Positions 22,204-34,411 are shown, counted from the stretch's first letter. The stretch: DNA of 64,000 bases from Dendrolimus kikuchii (GCA_019925095.2 JAHHIN020000030.1:3423501-3487500), one strand, 5' to 3'. The notes: generated by a model not told the origin, from the letters alone. A program made the numbers and translations.

Positions 22204-23208
22204 GAGGGGTGGGAGGGGTGCAGGATGATAGGCCTCGTCGAGCCGAGTTGTTTAACCCCAAACACGACCAGCCTGTCTGCCTTATTGAGGGAGCAGCGGT
22301 GTCCGAAGTTTTACCGAAATAAAACTTCCCAAACTTCGACCCTTCACTGCTCACGCAATATTGCAGCTAGAGGACTGTGCTTGGGCTTATTCTTCTCGCC
22401 TCCACGAGCTCTATCGGATAGATGGAAAAATAAGGTAGTTGACCATAAACCTGCGACTGGATCCGGAAGGGGTCCGTCCAGTCGATAGCTGGAGTTCCGG
22501 TGATTCCTCCTGTGAAAACCCGGTCTCCCTAAACCTAATAGAACCTGAGATATAAGCTAAACAAAAAAATCAAGATGGCCGCTGACCAAAGTTTGACCTA
22601 CTCTAACTTGGAGGTTTTTGAGTCAAAATTACCCGAGTTTGGGCTCGTACTAACTCTCCAAGTTATATCTAGGTCGCCACATACTCGGATTTTTTTCAAA
22701 AATATTTTCCTGTTTTTTTGCGCTAATCACGTACTACAGGTCGTCCTAAGGTCCCCTGAAAAAGTCTCACTCTCGTGGGGCCAGTAGTTCCCGAGATATT
22801 GGGATTTGAAAAATCCAAGATGGCGGCTGAAAATTTTTAAAGTCTAAAAACTCAGGCTATTCCGGTCCAAAAGTACCCGATCTTGGGCTCTCCTGAGAGC
22901 CCCCGGGGAGTTCTAGCCCGCAAGACTTTAAAATCTTGCCCAAAAAATGGTGTTGAGTTTTTGGCTGATTCGGGTAGTTCTTGGGCCCCTAAAGCCTCCT
23001 TTCAAAACCCCAATTTTTGACTTATAGTTACTGAGTAAATTGAGTTTGAAAATTTTCCAAGATGGCGGCCGAAATATGAAAAACTCAATTACTCAGGAAC
23101 TATCAGTCCGAAATGGCCCGAGTTTGGGTTCTGTGGGTCGGAAATCTTGTTGTGCTTCTACTGATATGTTTTATCAGTAGATGCCTGTTAGATTTCCGTC
23201 TCTACAGA
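22204..23208. repeat. Stem-loop-rich non-coding block with a three-times-repeated AAGATGGC motif
   Basis: Three diverged units have motif starts at 22572, 22817 and 23059, so spacings are 245 and 242 bp. Each unit has a YY1/Pho-like core (AAGATGGCCGC, AAGATGGCGGC, AAGATGGCGGC) followed by a CCGA-TTGGG motif (ACCCGAGTTTGGGCTC and variants). Inverted repeats are frequent: 22305-22328, 22454-22484, 22604-22665, 22885-22902, 23024-23103 and 23158-23180. No coding frame of note is present. I do not recognise the element. Confidence 0.55.
23131..23208. ncRNA. Candidate 78-nt hairpin (pre-miRNA-like or small inverted-repeat element)
   Basis: Three nested perfect arms pair around a 5-nt loop: CTACTGATA with TATCAGTAG (23158-23166, 23172-23180), CGGAAATCT with AGATTTCCG (23139-23147, 23190-23198) and CTGT with ACAG. 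Internal loops separate them. Size and shape fit a pre-miRNA fold, but expression is unknown. Confidence 0.3.
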
Positions 23209-24800
23209 TCCCTCAATACACATAAAATAATAATTAAAACTAAAAGGAACTATTGAATTTTAAACAGATTTTTAGTTTTTATGATCTACTGAAAAATTTT
23301 GTACTAATAAAATTTTTGCAAAAGATATAGGCTTGTAGAGCGCCCCGGGACGCACCTACTAGTGGTTTTAAAACCCACGCGAATTTAAAAATGAACTAAA
23401 TATATAACTCTCAAATTTAAAAGAACTAATTAAAAAAATTTTGAAAAGTATCAAACCTAAAAATCTGTTTCTTACGGTTTCTGGATGTCCGTTGAGTAGC
23501 CGTTCGATCGACACGTTGAGCTTCCCTCTGAGCCACTTCTTCGCAGAGTTGACAATTTTTGGTTTTTCAGAAAAAACCAAATATCTCATTTTTTATAAAC
23601 GACACGAGTACCGCGTTACCGTCAAAATATGGGGCTTTTGAATTGTCGCCTGGCAGTATACTAAAAACCAGGTGTCGTCGATCGCTATCCCAAGTTATGA
23701 AATTTTTTCTATGTTTTCAAGTTTGCGTTTTCGCAAAAAATCTTGAATAACTCATTCAATATAACTCGGATAGTTTCTGTCGATATGGCGTTGTGCTCGC
23801 CTTGCTGTCCCGCGTCTTTTGACACCTCGAACGCGAAGATCGGATGAGAATTGGCGAAGTTGGTGCCACGTGGTGACCACGTGCGGTACCTTTCCGGTGT
23901 TGTAGCTCATCCGTTTCTCACGCGCTCGAAGGCAAACTCGCAGGAGCGATGCGGGTCCTTAGGGCCTACCTTGCCCTATTCACAGATTTTCTCCGGCCCG
24001 ATCAAAATCTCGAACGCCGATCGAAAAACTGATTTTGAAATTTGTTTTTCGTGAATAACTTCACGGTCACTTCACCCACGATCAATCCAAAGACACAGGC
24101 GTATGCGCCTTACTTACGCGCACAGTTTGGTGTTACGCACGGGTGTCTAACGCTTAAAAAACCTATTTTTCCAAATTAAAAACCGCGGAGTACTTGAAAA
24201 ATCGACTTGTTCCGGACGCGTCTGGAGCGAGACCCCCATACGACTATATTGACAATAATAATATTAACGAATTAAGTTACCGTGAGATTGACGACGAGAC
24301 GCAATATAATAATTCATGTTATTCACAATGGGAAAATCGACCCATTCCCGAAAACGAAATCGGGCAAGAAAATTTTCCCTTAGAGCCTCCCACGAAACCC
24401 CTTGTGTTAACGATGCCAAAATAGTTTGTAGATAGTTTTTAGAAAGTTGTTTCCCATGAAGGCAATGCAGATGCTGGGATATGCAATAATTTATGACGTC
24501 CCCCGTAATGTCCTCCATTGTTTTATATTTTCGAGAATTTCGGTAATAGTTTAAAATAACGTCCTTTGTAAGACCATTTGAGTTAAAGAAAGATGATCCT
24601 GACATCTGCCATTGCCATTGTATGTACATATTTTAGAAAATAGTTGTGTAATTTAACTGCATGCTTTGTTTTAATTTAGTGAGGGAACAATTTATTAGTT
24701 AATGGACAGGGGTCGCATCTTCCCAGAAGGGTTGGGTCCATCCGTTAAATCATGCCGGAGAAATCGTGGGAAGCTGGACTAATTGGTTTAGACTTTGAAA
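23209..24800. other. Unassigned non-coding stretch
   Basis: No convincing gene. It contains an interrupted palindrome CACGTGGT-G-ACCACGTG at 23867-23883, several short inverted repeats, and two overlapping open frames on opposite strands at 24194-24424 (+) and 24264-24629 (-). Neither frame shows a recognisable motif and both may be chance. Composition shifts to lower AT between about 23760 and 24050, so part of this may be a separate mobile element. Confidence 0.35.
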
Positions 24801-24804
24801 TGAA

Positions 24805-24880
24805 ACCATTGTTTGTCAGATTGCAACTGATTTTTATTAACTACCTACATAGATATTTTATACCAATAAATGACACTACA
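24805..24880 (-). repeat. Gypsy-2 LTR-like sequence
   Basis: The plus strand here reads AACTGATTTTTATTAACTAC, resembling the Mag-1 LTR core AACTGATTTATTTCAATCTA, about 340 bp beyond the Gypsy-2 pol stop. That is where the 3' LTR should be. No second copy exists, because the 5' end of the element is missing, so limits are approximate. Confidence 0.4.
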
Positions 24881-25218
24881 TCTTTCCCATCGAAAGGAAG
24901 AAATCCATTAAATAAAAGTTAAACAAAAGAAAGTATTAAACACAAACCAAAATTAAATTGAACTTAAAATACTATTACCAATCACCTTATAAAACTTGTT
25001 TCATACCTAATAAAGCAAAGAATAATAATTAAACATATGCATACATATATACACATACATATTTTTTTAAAGTTATAACTATATATGAAAATAAAATATA
25101 ATAACTGAAAAGTTGACGATATGTAATAAAAATAATTATATTATCTATAAGAGTACACTAACTAGCTAGTTTACAGTATTTTAACTATTATCACGTACTT
25201 AAGTAAGTATATTTCATA

Positions 25219-27642
25219 CTAATTAGAACTGAAATAACCCTTAAGTTTATCGCGAGCCTGGAGAGCAGCTTTTCTGGTTTTTGCTTTATTGCTACTATAA
25301 TCTGGTGCATTGTCATCAGAGCTACTTGCATCCATACCAGACTCTGCTCCTTTCTCCGTGTAGTCCTCTTCAGCATCACTATAAAGACTTACACGATCTG
25401 GACTATTGTTATCACCATCATTCTTCCTGGCATGTGAAGAAGGAGGTAATATTCGCTTTATAATGTGTCGCCTATTACGGCGGAAGCGCTTGCCTGACTC
25501 GTCAGTAAGAAAATATGAGCGTGGATGTTGCGAAGGTGCTTCCACATACATATGACGCCTGAGTTGGCCGTCTGCCACTACCACGCGATCTCCTCTATAT
25601 AGTTTAGGCAATTCATGTGCATGTTTGTCATAATATTTTTTGCTTTGAATGTGATTATTTATTATTTTGTTATAATCAGTACTGTTATTGCGTTCAGGTC
25701 GCAATTTATTTTCGTGTATTGGAAGACTGGTATTTAGTCTTCTACCCATGAGTAATTGGGAAGGAGAACCGATACCATCTCGAGGAGTTGCCCTAAAGCT
25801 TAATAGTCCAAGATAAAAGTCTGTTCCGCTATCTAAAGATTTCTTTAAGATATTTTTAACAGTCCTTACTGCCCTTTCACTAAGACCATTAGATTGTGCA
25901 TACATTGGAGAACTTGTAATGTGTTTGAAAGACCATTTCCTTGCGAAATCTCGAAATTCCTTCGAGAAAAATGCAGGTCCATTGTCCGTTATTAATTCTG
26001 CAGGAATTCCATGTCTGGCAAATTGATCTTTCATGGCGGTTACCACTGCTTTTGTGCTGATACTTTTTAAAGGACTAACTTCAATAAAATTTGAAAAATA
26101 GTCTACAAGCAACAAAAAGTTCTTTTGCCTTAAAGTGAAAATATCAGAACCCACCTTTCTCCAAGGTAAATCAGGAACCGAATGGCATAACATTGGTTCT
26201 CGTGAAGGTCTGTCAGCATATTTTGCACAAATGTTGCAAGATCGAACTGTATTTTCAACTTGACGCGACATTCCTTTCCAAAACATGACATCTCTTGCAC
26301 GTCTCTTACATCGGTCAATTCCTAGGTGACCCTCATGTATTTTTACAAGCATCTCTCCCCTTAATTCTTTTGGAATAAAGACTAAATTATCTTTAAACAA
26401 AATCCCATCAACATATTCAAAGCCATATCTATATTCCCAATGACATTGTACTTTTTGATTAACATCTTTTTTGTATTTTGGCCATCCGTTTAAAATATAT
26501 TTTATTAGTATATTACATTCACTATCTTTAGAAGTTGCTTCTTTTACTTTATGTAATTTATTATCGCTGAATTGTACATTGTCTATAAGAAAACAGGATT
26601 GTTGTTCAACTTCTTCTAAAACTTTATCATGCATTAAATCTGGAAGTGGAGCTCTAGACAACGAATCTGCTATATACATATATTTTCCTGGTTTATAAAT
26701 GACACTAAAACTGTAACACTGTATTCTTAGCATCATTCTTTGCAAACGAGCAGGAACTGAGTCTAGAGCCTTTTTAAACAATGCTTCCAACGGTTTGTGG
26801 TCGGTTTCGACCACCACGTCCGGCCTGCCATATACATATTGATGGAATCGTTCCATAGCAAAGACAATTGCAAGCAACTCCTTCTCGATTTGTGCATATC
26901 TAATTTGTGTCTCTGAAAGTGTAAGTGAAGCAAACTCAACAGGGCGACCTGCTTGTAATAATGCCGCACCAAGAGCCTTAGCACTCGCATCTACTGTAAC
27001 AACTATCGGTTGATTGGAAGAATATATTGCTAATACTGGGGCATTGCATAGAGCCTCCTTGAGTCTTTCCACAGCGGATTCATGGGTTTTATCCCATGTC
27101 CACTCAGAACCTTTTTTAAGTAAACATCTAAGCGGCGATGAAAGCTCAGAAAAATTAGGGATAAATTTGGAAAGGTAGTTTACCATTCCCAAAAATCTTT
27201 CCAAGGATAGCTTATCCTTAGGATTGGGCATTTCTTTAATGGCTCTTAGTTTTTCTTTGTCCACTTGCATGCCATGTTTATTAAAAGTATGACCTAGATA
27301 TGTGATTTGCTCAACACAAAACTCACATTTATCTCTATTAAACTTGATACCTACTGCGCGGGCTTTTTCTAGTAGTTTTGTTAATCGTTCATCATGTTGA
27401 GACTTTGACTCGCCCCAAACTATAATGTCATCGACAAAGGAGTCTACGCCGTCCAGACCTTCAAGCAATTGTCGAATTTTTGCATGAAAAATTTCGCTTG
27501 CACAACTTATACCATATGGAAGACGTAAAAATTGGTATCTTCCAAACGGTGTTCCAAAAGTACACAAATCGGCACTTTCGTCATCTAACTCCACCATCCA
27601 GAATCCAGATCTAGGCATCCAGTTTACTGAAATATGTAGCAT
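25219..27642 (-). pseudogene. Gypsy-2 pol: reverse transcriptase, RNase H, integrase
   Basis: 807 codons of a second mag-like Gypsy element. RT motifs are FVDDIIVWGES (about aa 67-77) and YLGHTFNKHG. RNase H follows with VTVDASAKALGAALLQ, YAQIEKELLAIVFA and TDHKPLEAL. The integrase zinc finger has HEGHLGIDRC and CNIC. The core has GSDIF and VDYFSNF, ITDNGPAFF and SNGLSERAVRT. A C-terminal tail rich in Asp/Ser ends at 25219. The RT start is artificial: an extra base near 27620 (after KLDA) shifts the frame from the upstream segment. From that point on the domains look intact. Confidence 0.88.
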
Positions 27643-27740
27643 TGTGCAGCTTAGTAGATATTTCTGTTAATGTAGGTAAAGGGTAATGAGCTCGTTTTAT
27701 AACACGATTCAGCGGACGTGGATCTAAGCAAATTCTAAAG

Positions 27741-28076
27741 CTACCGTCTTTTTTGGCAGGTAAAAACTATTGCATTAACCCATTGTGTAGGATGTTCGAC
27801 TTTCCTAATAATTTGCATATTTTCCATGCGATCTAACTCATTTTTTAATTTTTCCCGTACCCCTAATGGAATCTTTCTAACAGGACATATCGAAGGACAT
27901 GCATTCTTATCAATTATTATTCTATATTTCCCCGGTAATTTACCTATTCCAGTAAATAAATCTTTATAATTATTCATATCAATCAATGTGTATATACGTT
28001 TTACAAAATTCAGCTTTTCACAAGTATCTTTACTTAAAACACTTTGACAATTAGTTTGTAGCAATAACAAATTCAA
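27741..28076 (-). pseudogene. Gypsy-2 protease/RT linker segment
   Basis: A short in-between frame carries the end of the protease-RT linker and the start of the reverse transcriptase (FTGIGKLPGKYRI, RKIPLGVREKLKNEL, TQWVNAIV). It is offset from the gag ORF by a slip near 28070. It is offset again near 27765 from the next RT block, which continues as LPAKKDGSFRICLDPRPLNR in another frame. These slips show the copy is dead. Confidence 0.75.
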
Positions 28077-29310
28077 TTAAAAACTGTTTATTTTTACTTG
28101 ACCAAAACATATCACATTTTCCCATTATTGGAACATAATTTCCACAAAAAGATTGAGCGCGTATGTTAGACTGCTTAATGTCATTAACGGAATAACCTGT
28201 TTTTATAAATGACTGAAAAGATATCACATTTAAATCAGATCCCGTATCCAGCTTAAATAACTCACTGGCCCCGTTTTTACACGATACTAACATTTCAAAC
28301 CACTTACTGCTACAACCTTGTTTACTGTTCTCTAAAGATGAAACATAGAATAATTCTCCTTCACTGTTTTCATCCTCACATAACTCGTACACGCGCCGCT
28401 CGATTTTATTCGGACACACTTTCTTAAAATGACCTCTAACATTACAAAAAAAACATTTTGCAGTACGAGCCGGACACCGGTTAAAATTATTATAGTGAAA
28501 ATCACCACATCCATCACAAAAAACCCGCGAAACATTGTCACGCACACGATTTGACTTTATACCGCTATCCAATCGCTTGTTGTCGCCGCTAGACTCGGTA
28601 CGCGCGCGCCACAGGGCACCGCCACCCCCGCCGGCGCCGGGCGCGCCAGCCGCGCCGAGCGAGCGCCCGCGCCCGCGCCCATGGTCGCCGCGTTGCCCGC
28701 CGTACCCGCCGCGCCTCGCCGTACCGTATACAGCATCGATCGACCCGCTCGACGTACATTCCACTTTAGTGCATTCAATCTGACGACTTTCTTCGTTGGA
28801 CACCTCTTTAGCTTGGCATATTTTTACCGCCTTTTCCAGAGTAAGATCTTCCGCTCGTAGCAATCTATCCCGTACGTTGCTATCTGTGATTCCACAAACA
28901 ATGCGGTCACGTATAAGCCCTTCTTCCAAGTGTTCAAATTCACAATGTTGGCTGAGTAACCTCAAGGCCGTTACATAGTTGTCTATAGTTTCTGCTGATT
29001 CTTGATTTCGAGTAAAAAAACGAAATCTTGCCATCGTCGTATTCTGTTTGACACAGAAATAACTATTAAATTTTTGTATAAGCAAGTCGATATTGTCTTG
29101 ATTTTCAGCTGTGGTGAACTTAAAAGTTGAATATACATCATATCCATCGGCTCCTATAAGGTTGACCAGCAAGCTTGCCTGCACATCTTTGTCTTCTTTA
29201 TGAATTCCAGATGCCTTAATGAACACCATGAACTGCTTATGCCATTTGCGCCACGCATCCGCCCCCGTTAAGCTCCAACATATTCCCGGCGTTGAAGATT
29301 TGTCTTCAAA
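28051..29310 (-). pseudogene. Gypsy-2 gag and protease, N-terminus replaced
   Basis: The gag core starts near 29310 (WSLTGADAWRKWHKQF) and runs through the conserved RFRFFTRNQ and IRDRIVCGITDSNVRDRLL blocks. Two zinc knuckles (CDGCGDFHYNNFNRC, CFFCNVRGHFKKVC) and a protease with KLDTGSDLNVI follow. Between gag and knuckles is a Gly/Arg-rich patch encoded by a very GC-rich stretch at about 28590-28720. The frame extends to 29436, but the last 40-odd codons at the N-terminus do not resemble gag. So the element is 5'-truncated near 29310 and the ATG there is accidental. Confidence 0.8.
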
Positions 29311-31059
29311 ATAATAAAGAAGTATAAAGAAGAAGTTGAAGACACGACGAATTACTCCCTTCTTATGACAGTCCTTACGTTGTCCACCCTTGTGAAGTCT
29401 ATCCTTGGCATGGAGTATCGTCTCCCAAGACGCCACTTCAAAGGCCGGATGTTCTTCTCCATGCGGCTACGAGAGCTGCTTTCTTAAGATGATCCACATA
29501 ACTGCATCATTTTGTCTTACTCTGAAGCCAGAAAATATATACATTGTGAGGGCGTTTCCAATATGTTAACTAAGACCCTTACATGTTGAACCTCTGAAGA
29601 CTGTTCATGTTCTGGTTGGAGACCTTCGGATGCGGCTAAGATGTAAGCGATCTTCCAATGAGGAGATAAGCGGAAATAAGAGGGTGGAAACAAGGCAAAT
29701 GGAAAGAGGAGTGAAGGCATTATGAATTACGACTGGTTTTTATCTATGATATTTTAAAGTTTACTTCAAAGTTAAGATGAACTAGACATAAGATACGCCT
29801 AAATGAAGCTTGGAAGAGTTGATGGTCAACTCTCAAAGTACACAAAGCGTGGTGTATGAGCCGATACAAGTAAACCGTTATACGAAAATTATGATGAATA
29901 GATGGACTGCCACGACGAACAATGAAGAGCTCGAGAGCAGCCAGATAAGAAAGCTTCCTTTGGTAAGTTAGAGACAAACTCCAGGTGCACCACCGATATA
30001 GCTAAATAAATAAATGCATGTAGATATGTATAAGATTTAATTTAGCTTATCTACGTATGCAGCAGCCTATAAGAATTGGTTTATTAGTCTGTCCCTGTTA
30101 CTATAGATATGTCAATAAAGGTTATTTACTAACAAATATATTTCAATAATAAGATGCAGTACGAGGCACGGTACTTGTTGCAATACGCAAATTATAAGTT
30201 TGTGTACGTTTTATAATTATCTCGGAATGTTATATGAATATTAATTAAATTAAGATTTTAAAATAAGGCAATTTATGAATTAACGTTTGATTTATGATTA
30301 TCATTAAGGAATAATTGTTTCAAGCGAAATATAAATAAATAAGTGTAAATGAACTAAAGTGATGAATGATGCCTCATCCATAAAACTCGCGCTAGGTCCG
30401 CGGGCCCGCGAGATGGAGATTTTTATACGTATTCTCCAAGAGGCACACGCATTGCCCCGTATAATCAGAATAACCTTCCCGTATCTCCGAAACACAAAGG
30501 TTTATGTAATTGTCATCAATTGACACGCCGCATTACTGATCTTCGTCAAGTGATTCTTAAATAAAGAATAAGACACCGTTGGTACTCAGATAAATTGCTG
30601 GATGCCGTGTCACCTATGGAGGCAATTAAGTTTATAATTTCGAAATCAATGCGAAGTTGTGCCAAATACGTTCTCGACGCTGTCCGCTCCATCTTTTATG
30701 ATGATGAAGAACGCGACAAGCAAAGACAGATCAGGCGTGCGTACTGTGCTAATGATGTCCAGAAGATGTTCGCTCCATCGAGTATGTGAATGGAGAACGC
30801 AACAAGAAAGACGGACAAACCCATCGGCATTGGTATATTTTATGTCATATACCTTAAGTATGTTTGTACATACTTAGCAGACATGGATGTTTTATGCAAT
30901 AGTAAATTGTTAATGATTGTATAATAATGTTACCAGTGGAAGACGTTATTTGAAGAACGCAAGATCTGGTCAACATTGTATGTTTATGCGAATCTGACTG
31001 CGTAAAAGCAGTAATTTGGTAAATAAGGCTTACCGGACAAACTTTGTGTAAGGAAAAAG
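29311..31059. other. Unassigned AT-rich stretch
   Basis: No coding region longer than about 75 codons and none with a recognisable motif. No LTR pair and no RNA gene seen. It probably consists of heavily decayed element sequence between Gypsy-2 and the BEL-D remnant. Confidence 0.4.
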
Positions 31060-32006
31060 TTTGCAATGCTACCTATATCCAATAAGACCCTGGCGTGGTG
31101 TGTCCGTACGTCGGCACCCACCACTGTGACCAGCGCTGTGGATGGTAACATATGACGTGATATAATAAGACTCGTTATTGTTCGATAAGATGAAGAGCAT
31201 CGGAGACTCGTCATAAAAATAAAATAACTTATTATGTTTGATGTTACAGTACTTACAATTAAGATTTGTGTATGAGTGTCCTAGAAGAAGGCACTTAGAC
31301 ATAGGAAGAACCTACGCTTTCATGTAAATTTTCTTGAATATATGGATGTACGTAAGTATGCAACTGTCAAAAATGAAATAAGGTGTTTATAATGATTGAT
31401 TAATGCATAATAAAGAAATATGAGATTGAAATTCTTTATATATTATAAAATTATTTAATATACGATTATTATTATATATATAAAATTATACTAAGCCTAT
31501 GACTTAATGTTGCAGTCATAACTATTTAAGACGGCACTTTCTTGAAGGGAAGCCCGTAAATAAAGAATGAATGAATTAAATTAATTATGTATTAAGTATA
31601 AGCAAAAAAATTACAATGAATTTTAACCAATCCTGATAGCCGCCGCTAGCTTAAGTCAGTTGAATTGATTTTATGAAGACTAAAATTATTACGTTTACTA
31701 TGCTGAACTACAAGAGTGGGGTTGGCACCGGAGCGTACCTCTGACAGATGCAAGACTGGCAAGGCTGGAAGCGATGATCGGCATGAAACAGCGTGTTGCT
31801 GCAACAAAGCGGCTGCCAAGCTGCTCTCGAGCTGCACACAGCTCGTCTGGTGTCTCCGAAAATACTTCCAACGCGCTCTGAAATTCACCATTATAGGAAT
31901 ATGAAAAATCTTTTATGAATAAATCTGAACCGTGAAGTTGCTCGCATGACTTAGCAGCTGTAAGATGGGAAATGATTTGTATAAGCTTTGCTACAAAAGA
32001 TGTCAA
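31060..32006 (-). pseudogene. BEL-D gag-protease remnant
   Basis: Three minus-strand pieces appear in the order expected of BEL gag. First is an N-terminal block at 32006-31700 (ESALEV-like FQSALEVFSETPDELCAARE). Next is a zinc-knuckle piece at about 31290-31230 (CLLLGHSYTNLNCKYCNIKHNKL). Last is a DUF1758 protease start at about 31150-31060 (VTVVGADVRTHHARVLLDIGS). They are in different frames. The DUF1759 core that should lie between the first two is missing, replaced by AT-rich sequence with a LINE-tail-like AATAAAGAATGAATGAATT. Very old and non-functional. Confidence 0.5.
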
Positions 32007-33090
32007 TTAAAAAAAATTATATTACCCATTATAAGAGGCAAGTATGCTTAAAAGTTTCAAGAAAGAATAGGCAAGAAAGAAAGAAAGGATTAAATTAACT
32101 GTAGCAAAGTGAAATCAAAAAATAAATATTTGACAATAATAAGTTAATGAAATAAGGTACACTGCTAATGAGCTCGGTGGATCGACGTAGCAACAATGCT
32201 AGCTAGACATATGTATACGATGAATGTTGTTTATAACAACTCAAAGATTTGTAAGCGGCTATAAGAAAGAATGCATTGAACAAAATAAATAAGAAAATAT
32301 GCAACAATGTAATTATCGTAAACTCAAGTTTGCGGCTATGCGTATGTACAAGAGCATATAGCAAATTATGTAGGTATGTTACGAATTGATTGTTTACGAA
32401 AAATGTAATAAGAATTATATGAAATTTATATGCAAAAAAGGATTAAAATATGATTGAATTAAGGAATAATGACGTGAGATATGAATTTTTAAGGATTTTG
32501 GAAAGATCTCACTTAACTTTTGTGCCGTCCGACTCGAGTCACGTAGGCCCGGGAGTCCAAAGTCCAGGCGATGATCACTGCGCGTTCAACTCACAATACT
32601 TGTACGTTAAATGATGCTTTGATGAATGATTGAAGTTTCTATTGTGAAGATAAGATGCGAAGACTGATGAACTGAAGTCTGTAATCCGTAGAATGCTGAA
32701 GAGGAACTTTTTTCCCTGAAGTGCACCTTCGGTTAAGTACAGTTGTTCATCAATTATGACGCTCATGAAACTACAGTTTTAAAGGTCACTTGCTTCGTTT
32801 TCCTCGCCGACGAATAATAAGTCCACAATCACGCATGGGATCGCGTGATGCGCGTCGTGTAGGTCACTGTAGGTCGTAGTTCTTCACGGTGAGATGGACC
32901 ATGTCTAGGCTCCTCCCTGGTTGGTATGGGTTCTTATAGTAATTAGTGGACTGTTTTAATTATATATGATTTTATTCGCTGTATTATTTAGTATGCGTAA
33001 GCGTCGCCGGACGGTGTAAGGCGGACTGGTCGTGTGTTGCAGTATTGGCGGCTCCCCTCCTAGCAGAGTAGAACCGTTAAGCTCCAACAG
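32007..33090. other. Unassigned stretch, possibly BEL-D leader and LTR
   Basis: No gene seen. Its position upstream of the BEL-D gag remnant means it could hold that element's leader and 5' LTR, but there is no partner copy to prove it. The right end butts against the errantivirus-like RT fragment at 33091. Confidence 0.3.
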
Positions 33091-33737
33091 TACTCGGATG
33101 TCTTTTACTTAAAAAATGAACCTTTAACTTTCACAAGTAAAATTAAACATAGAATTAATACCATCGATGAGGTCCCCGTCCACTCTCGAACATATAGATA
33201 TCCGTTCATACATCGAGAAGAAGTAAAAAATCAAATTCAAAAATGCTCGACCAGGGTATTATCAAACCGTCATCTTCCGCATGGAGCGCACCTATATGGA
33301 TCATCCCAAAAAAAAGTGATGCGTCAGGAAAAATTAAATGGAGAATAGTTGTCGATTTTAGAAAGCTTAACGAGAAAACCGTAGACGACCGATATCCCAT
33401 CCCCAACATAACAAATATTCTAGACAAACTCGGTAAATGCCAGTATTTCAGTACACTACATTTAGCTAGTGAATTTTATCAAGTAGAAATGCACCCAGAT
33501 GATATCCACAAAACCGGATTTAGCGTCGCAGACGGAAATGGTCATTTTGAATTTCTTAGAATGCCAATGGGCTTAAAAAACAGCCCTTCCACATTTCAAA
33601 GAGTCATGGATAATGTGCTGCGAGGGTTACAAAACGTAATATGTGTTGTATATTTAGATGATATACTAGTATTTTCTACCTCACTTCAAGAGCACATGTT
33701 AAATTTAAGAAAAAATTTTGTCCGACTTAGACCATAA
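33091..33737 (+). pseudogene. Errantivirus-like Gypsy reverse transcriptase fragment
   Basis: Start of the RT domain of an insect errantivirus-type Gypsy element. The first 150 bases are in one frame; a slip near 33240 leads to the ORF beginning at 33243. Motifs are [35 protein letters not shown] text and the YLDDILVFS catalytic box. Gag and protease are absent. After about 33700 the sequence jumps to the end of RNase H, so an internal deletion has removed the RT thumb and most of RNase H. This is a fossil of an env-bearing endogenous retrovirus-like element of insects. Confidence 0.8.
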
Positions 33738-34029
33738 GCCATGGCAAGGATTAATGAATACAAAGGAACCGAATTCTCGCCTTACTCGTTGGAAATTAAA
33801 GCTTTCAGAATATAATTATACAATTGTATATAAAATGGGGAAAAACAATACAAATGCAGATGCCCTCTCTAGAGTTGAAATATTTAATGAAGAACTTGAG
33901 TCCATAGTGGTTAATATTAGCAGTGACTCCTCTTCAAGAGGATCTTCCTCAACTCTCACAGCTCCTGATGAAAGACCGATCACTAGCGATTCATCAATTG
34001 ACACAGCCCCTAGCCAGACCTCTGTATAG
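33718..34029 (+). pseudogene. Errantivirus-like RNase H tail
   Basis: Begins [11 protein letters not shown], a relic of the RNase H TDHKPL motif, and continues through SRLTRWKLKLSEYNY and NTNADALSRVE, the standard end of Gypsy RNase H. A Ser/Thr-rich linker then runs to a stop. It overlaps the RT fragment across a deletion junction. The next 380 bp, to 34410, are decayed linker sequence with stops. Confidence 0.75.
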
Positions 34030-34411
34030 TCCAGTCTCTCAAATTAATTAAATATAACACGTAGATGTTCCTTCAGCGTCGGTTACAGTACATACTAGTA
34101 ACGAGAACCCGATCCTGAACATACCCATATCGGAAGATCTACTAAATAAGTTTAAAAGACAGTTAGTTATAAAGGTTACGGATAGTTCCATTAAATTTAA
34201 ACCGAAAACGACAAACCCCTTTAATACCTTTAGAAAAACAATTGTTCAAATTTCAAACAACAACTTACAACAAGATTTAATCTCTGTAATGAAATATCAT
34301 ATCGATTCAAAGTCTCGGACAGCTATCCTGATAGAAACTTTTGACCAAATTTACACAATTGTTCCAATATTACAAAAAACGTTTAATAACGCTTCTATGA
34401 ATCTAATCTAG

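Noticed and set aside
24194..24629. Two overlapping opposite-strand open frames as a possible host gene
   Set aside because: Short, no motif, no splice context that I can support; left as unassigned.
30595..30789. 64-codon plus-strand frame starting MLDAVSPMEAIK
   Set aside because: No recognised domain and surrounded by decayed sequence; likely chance.
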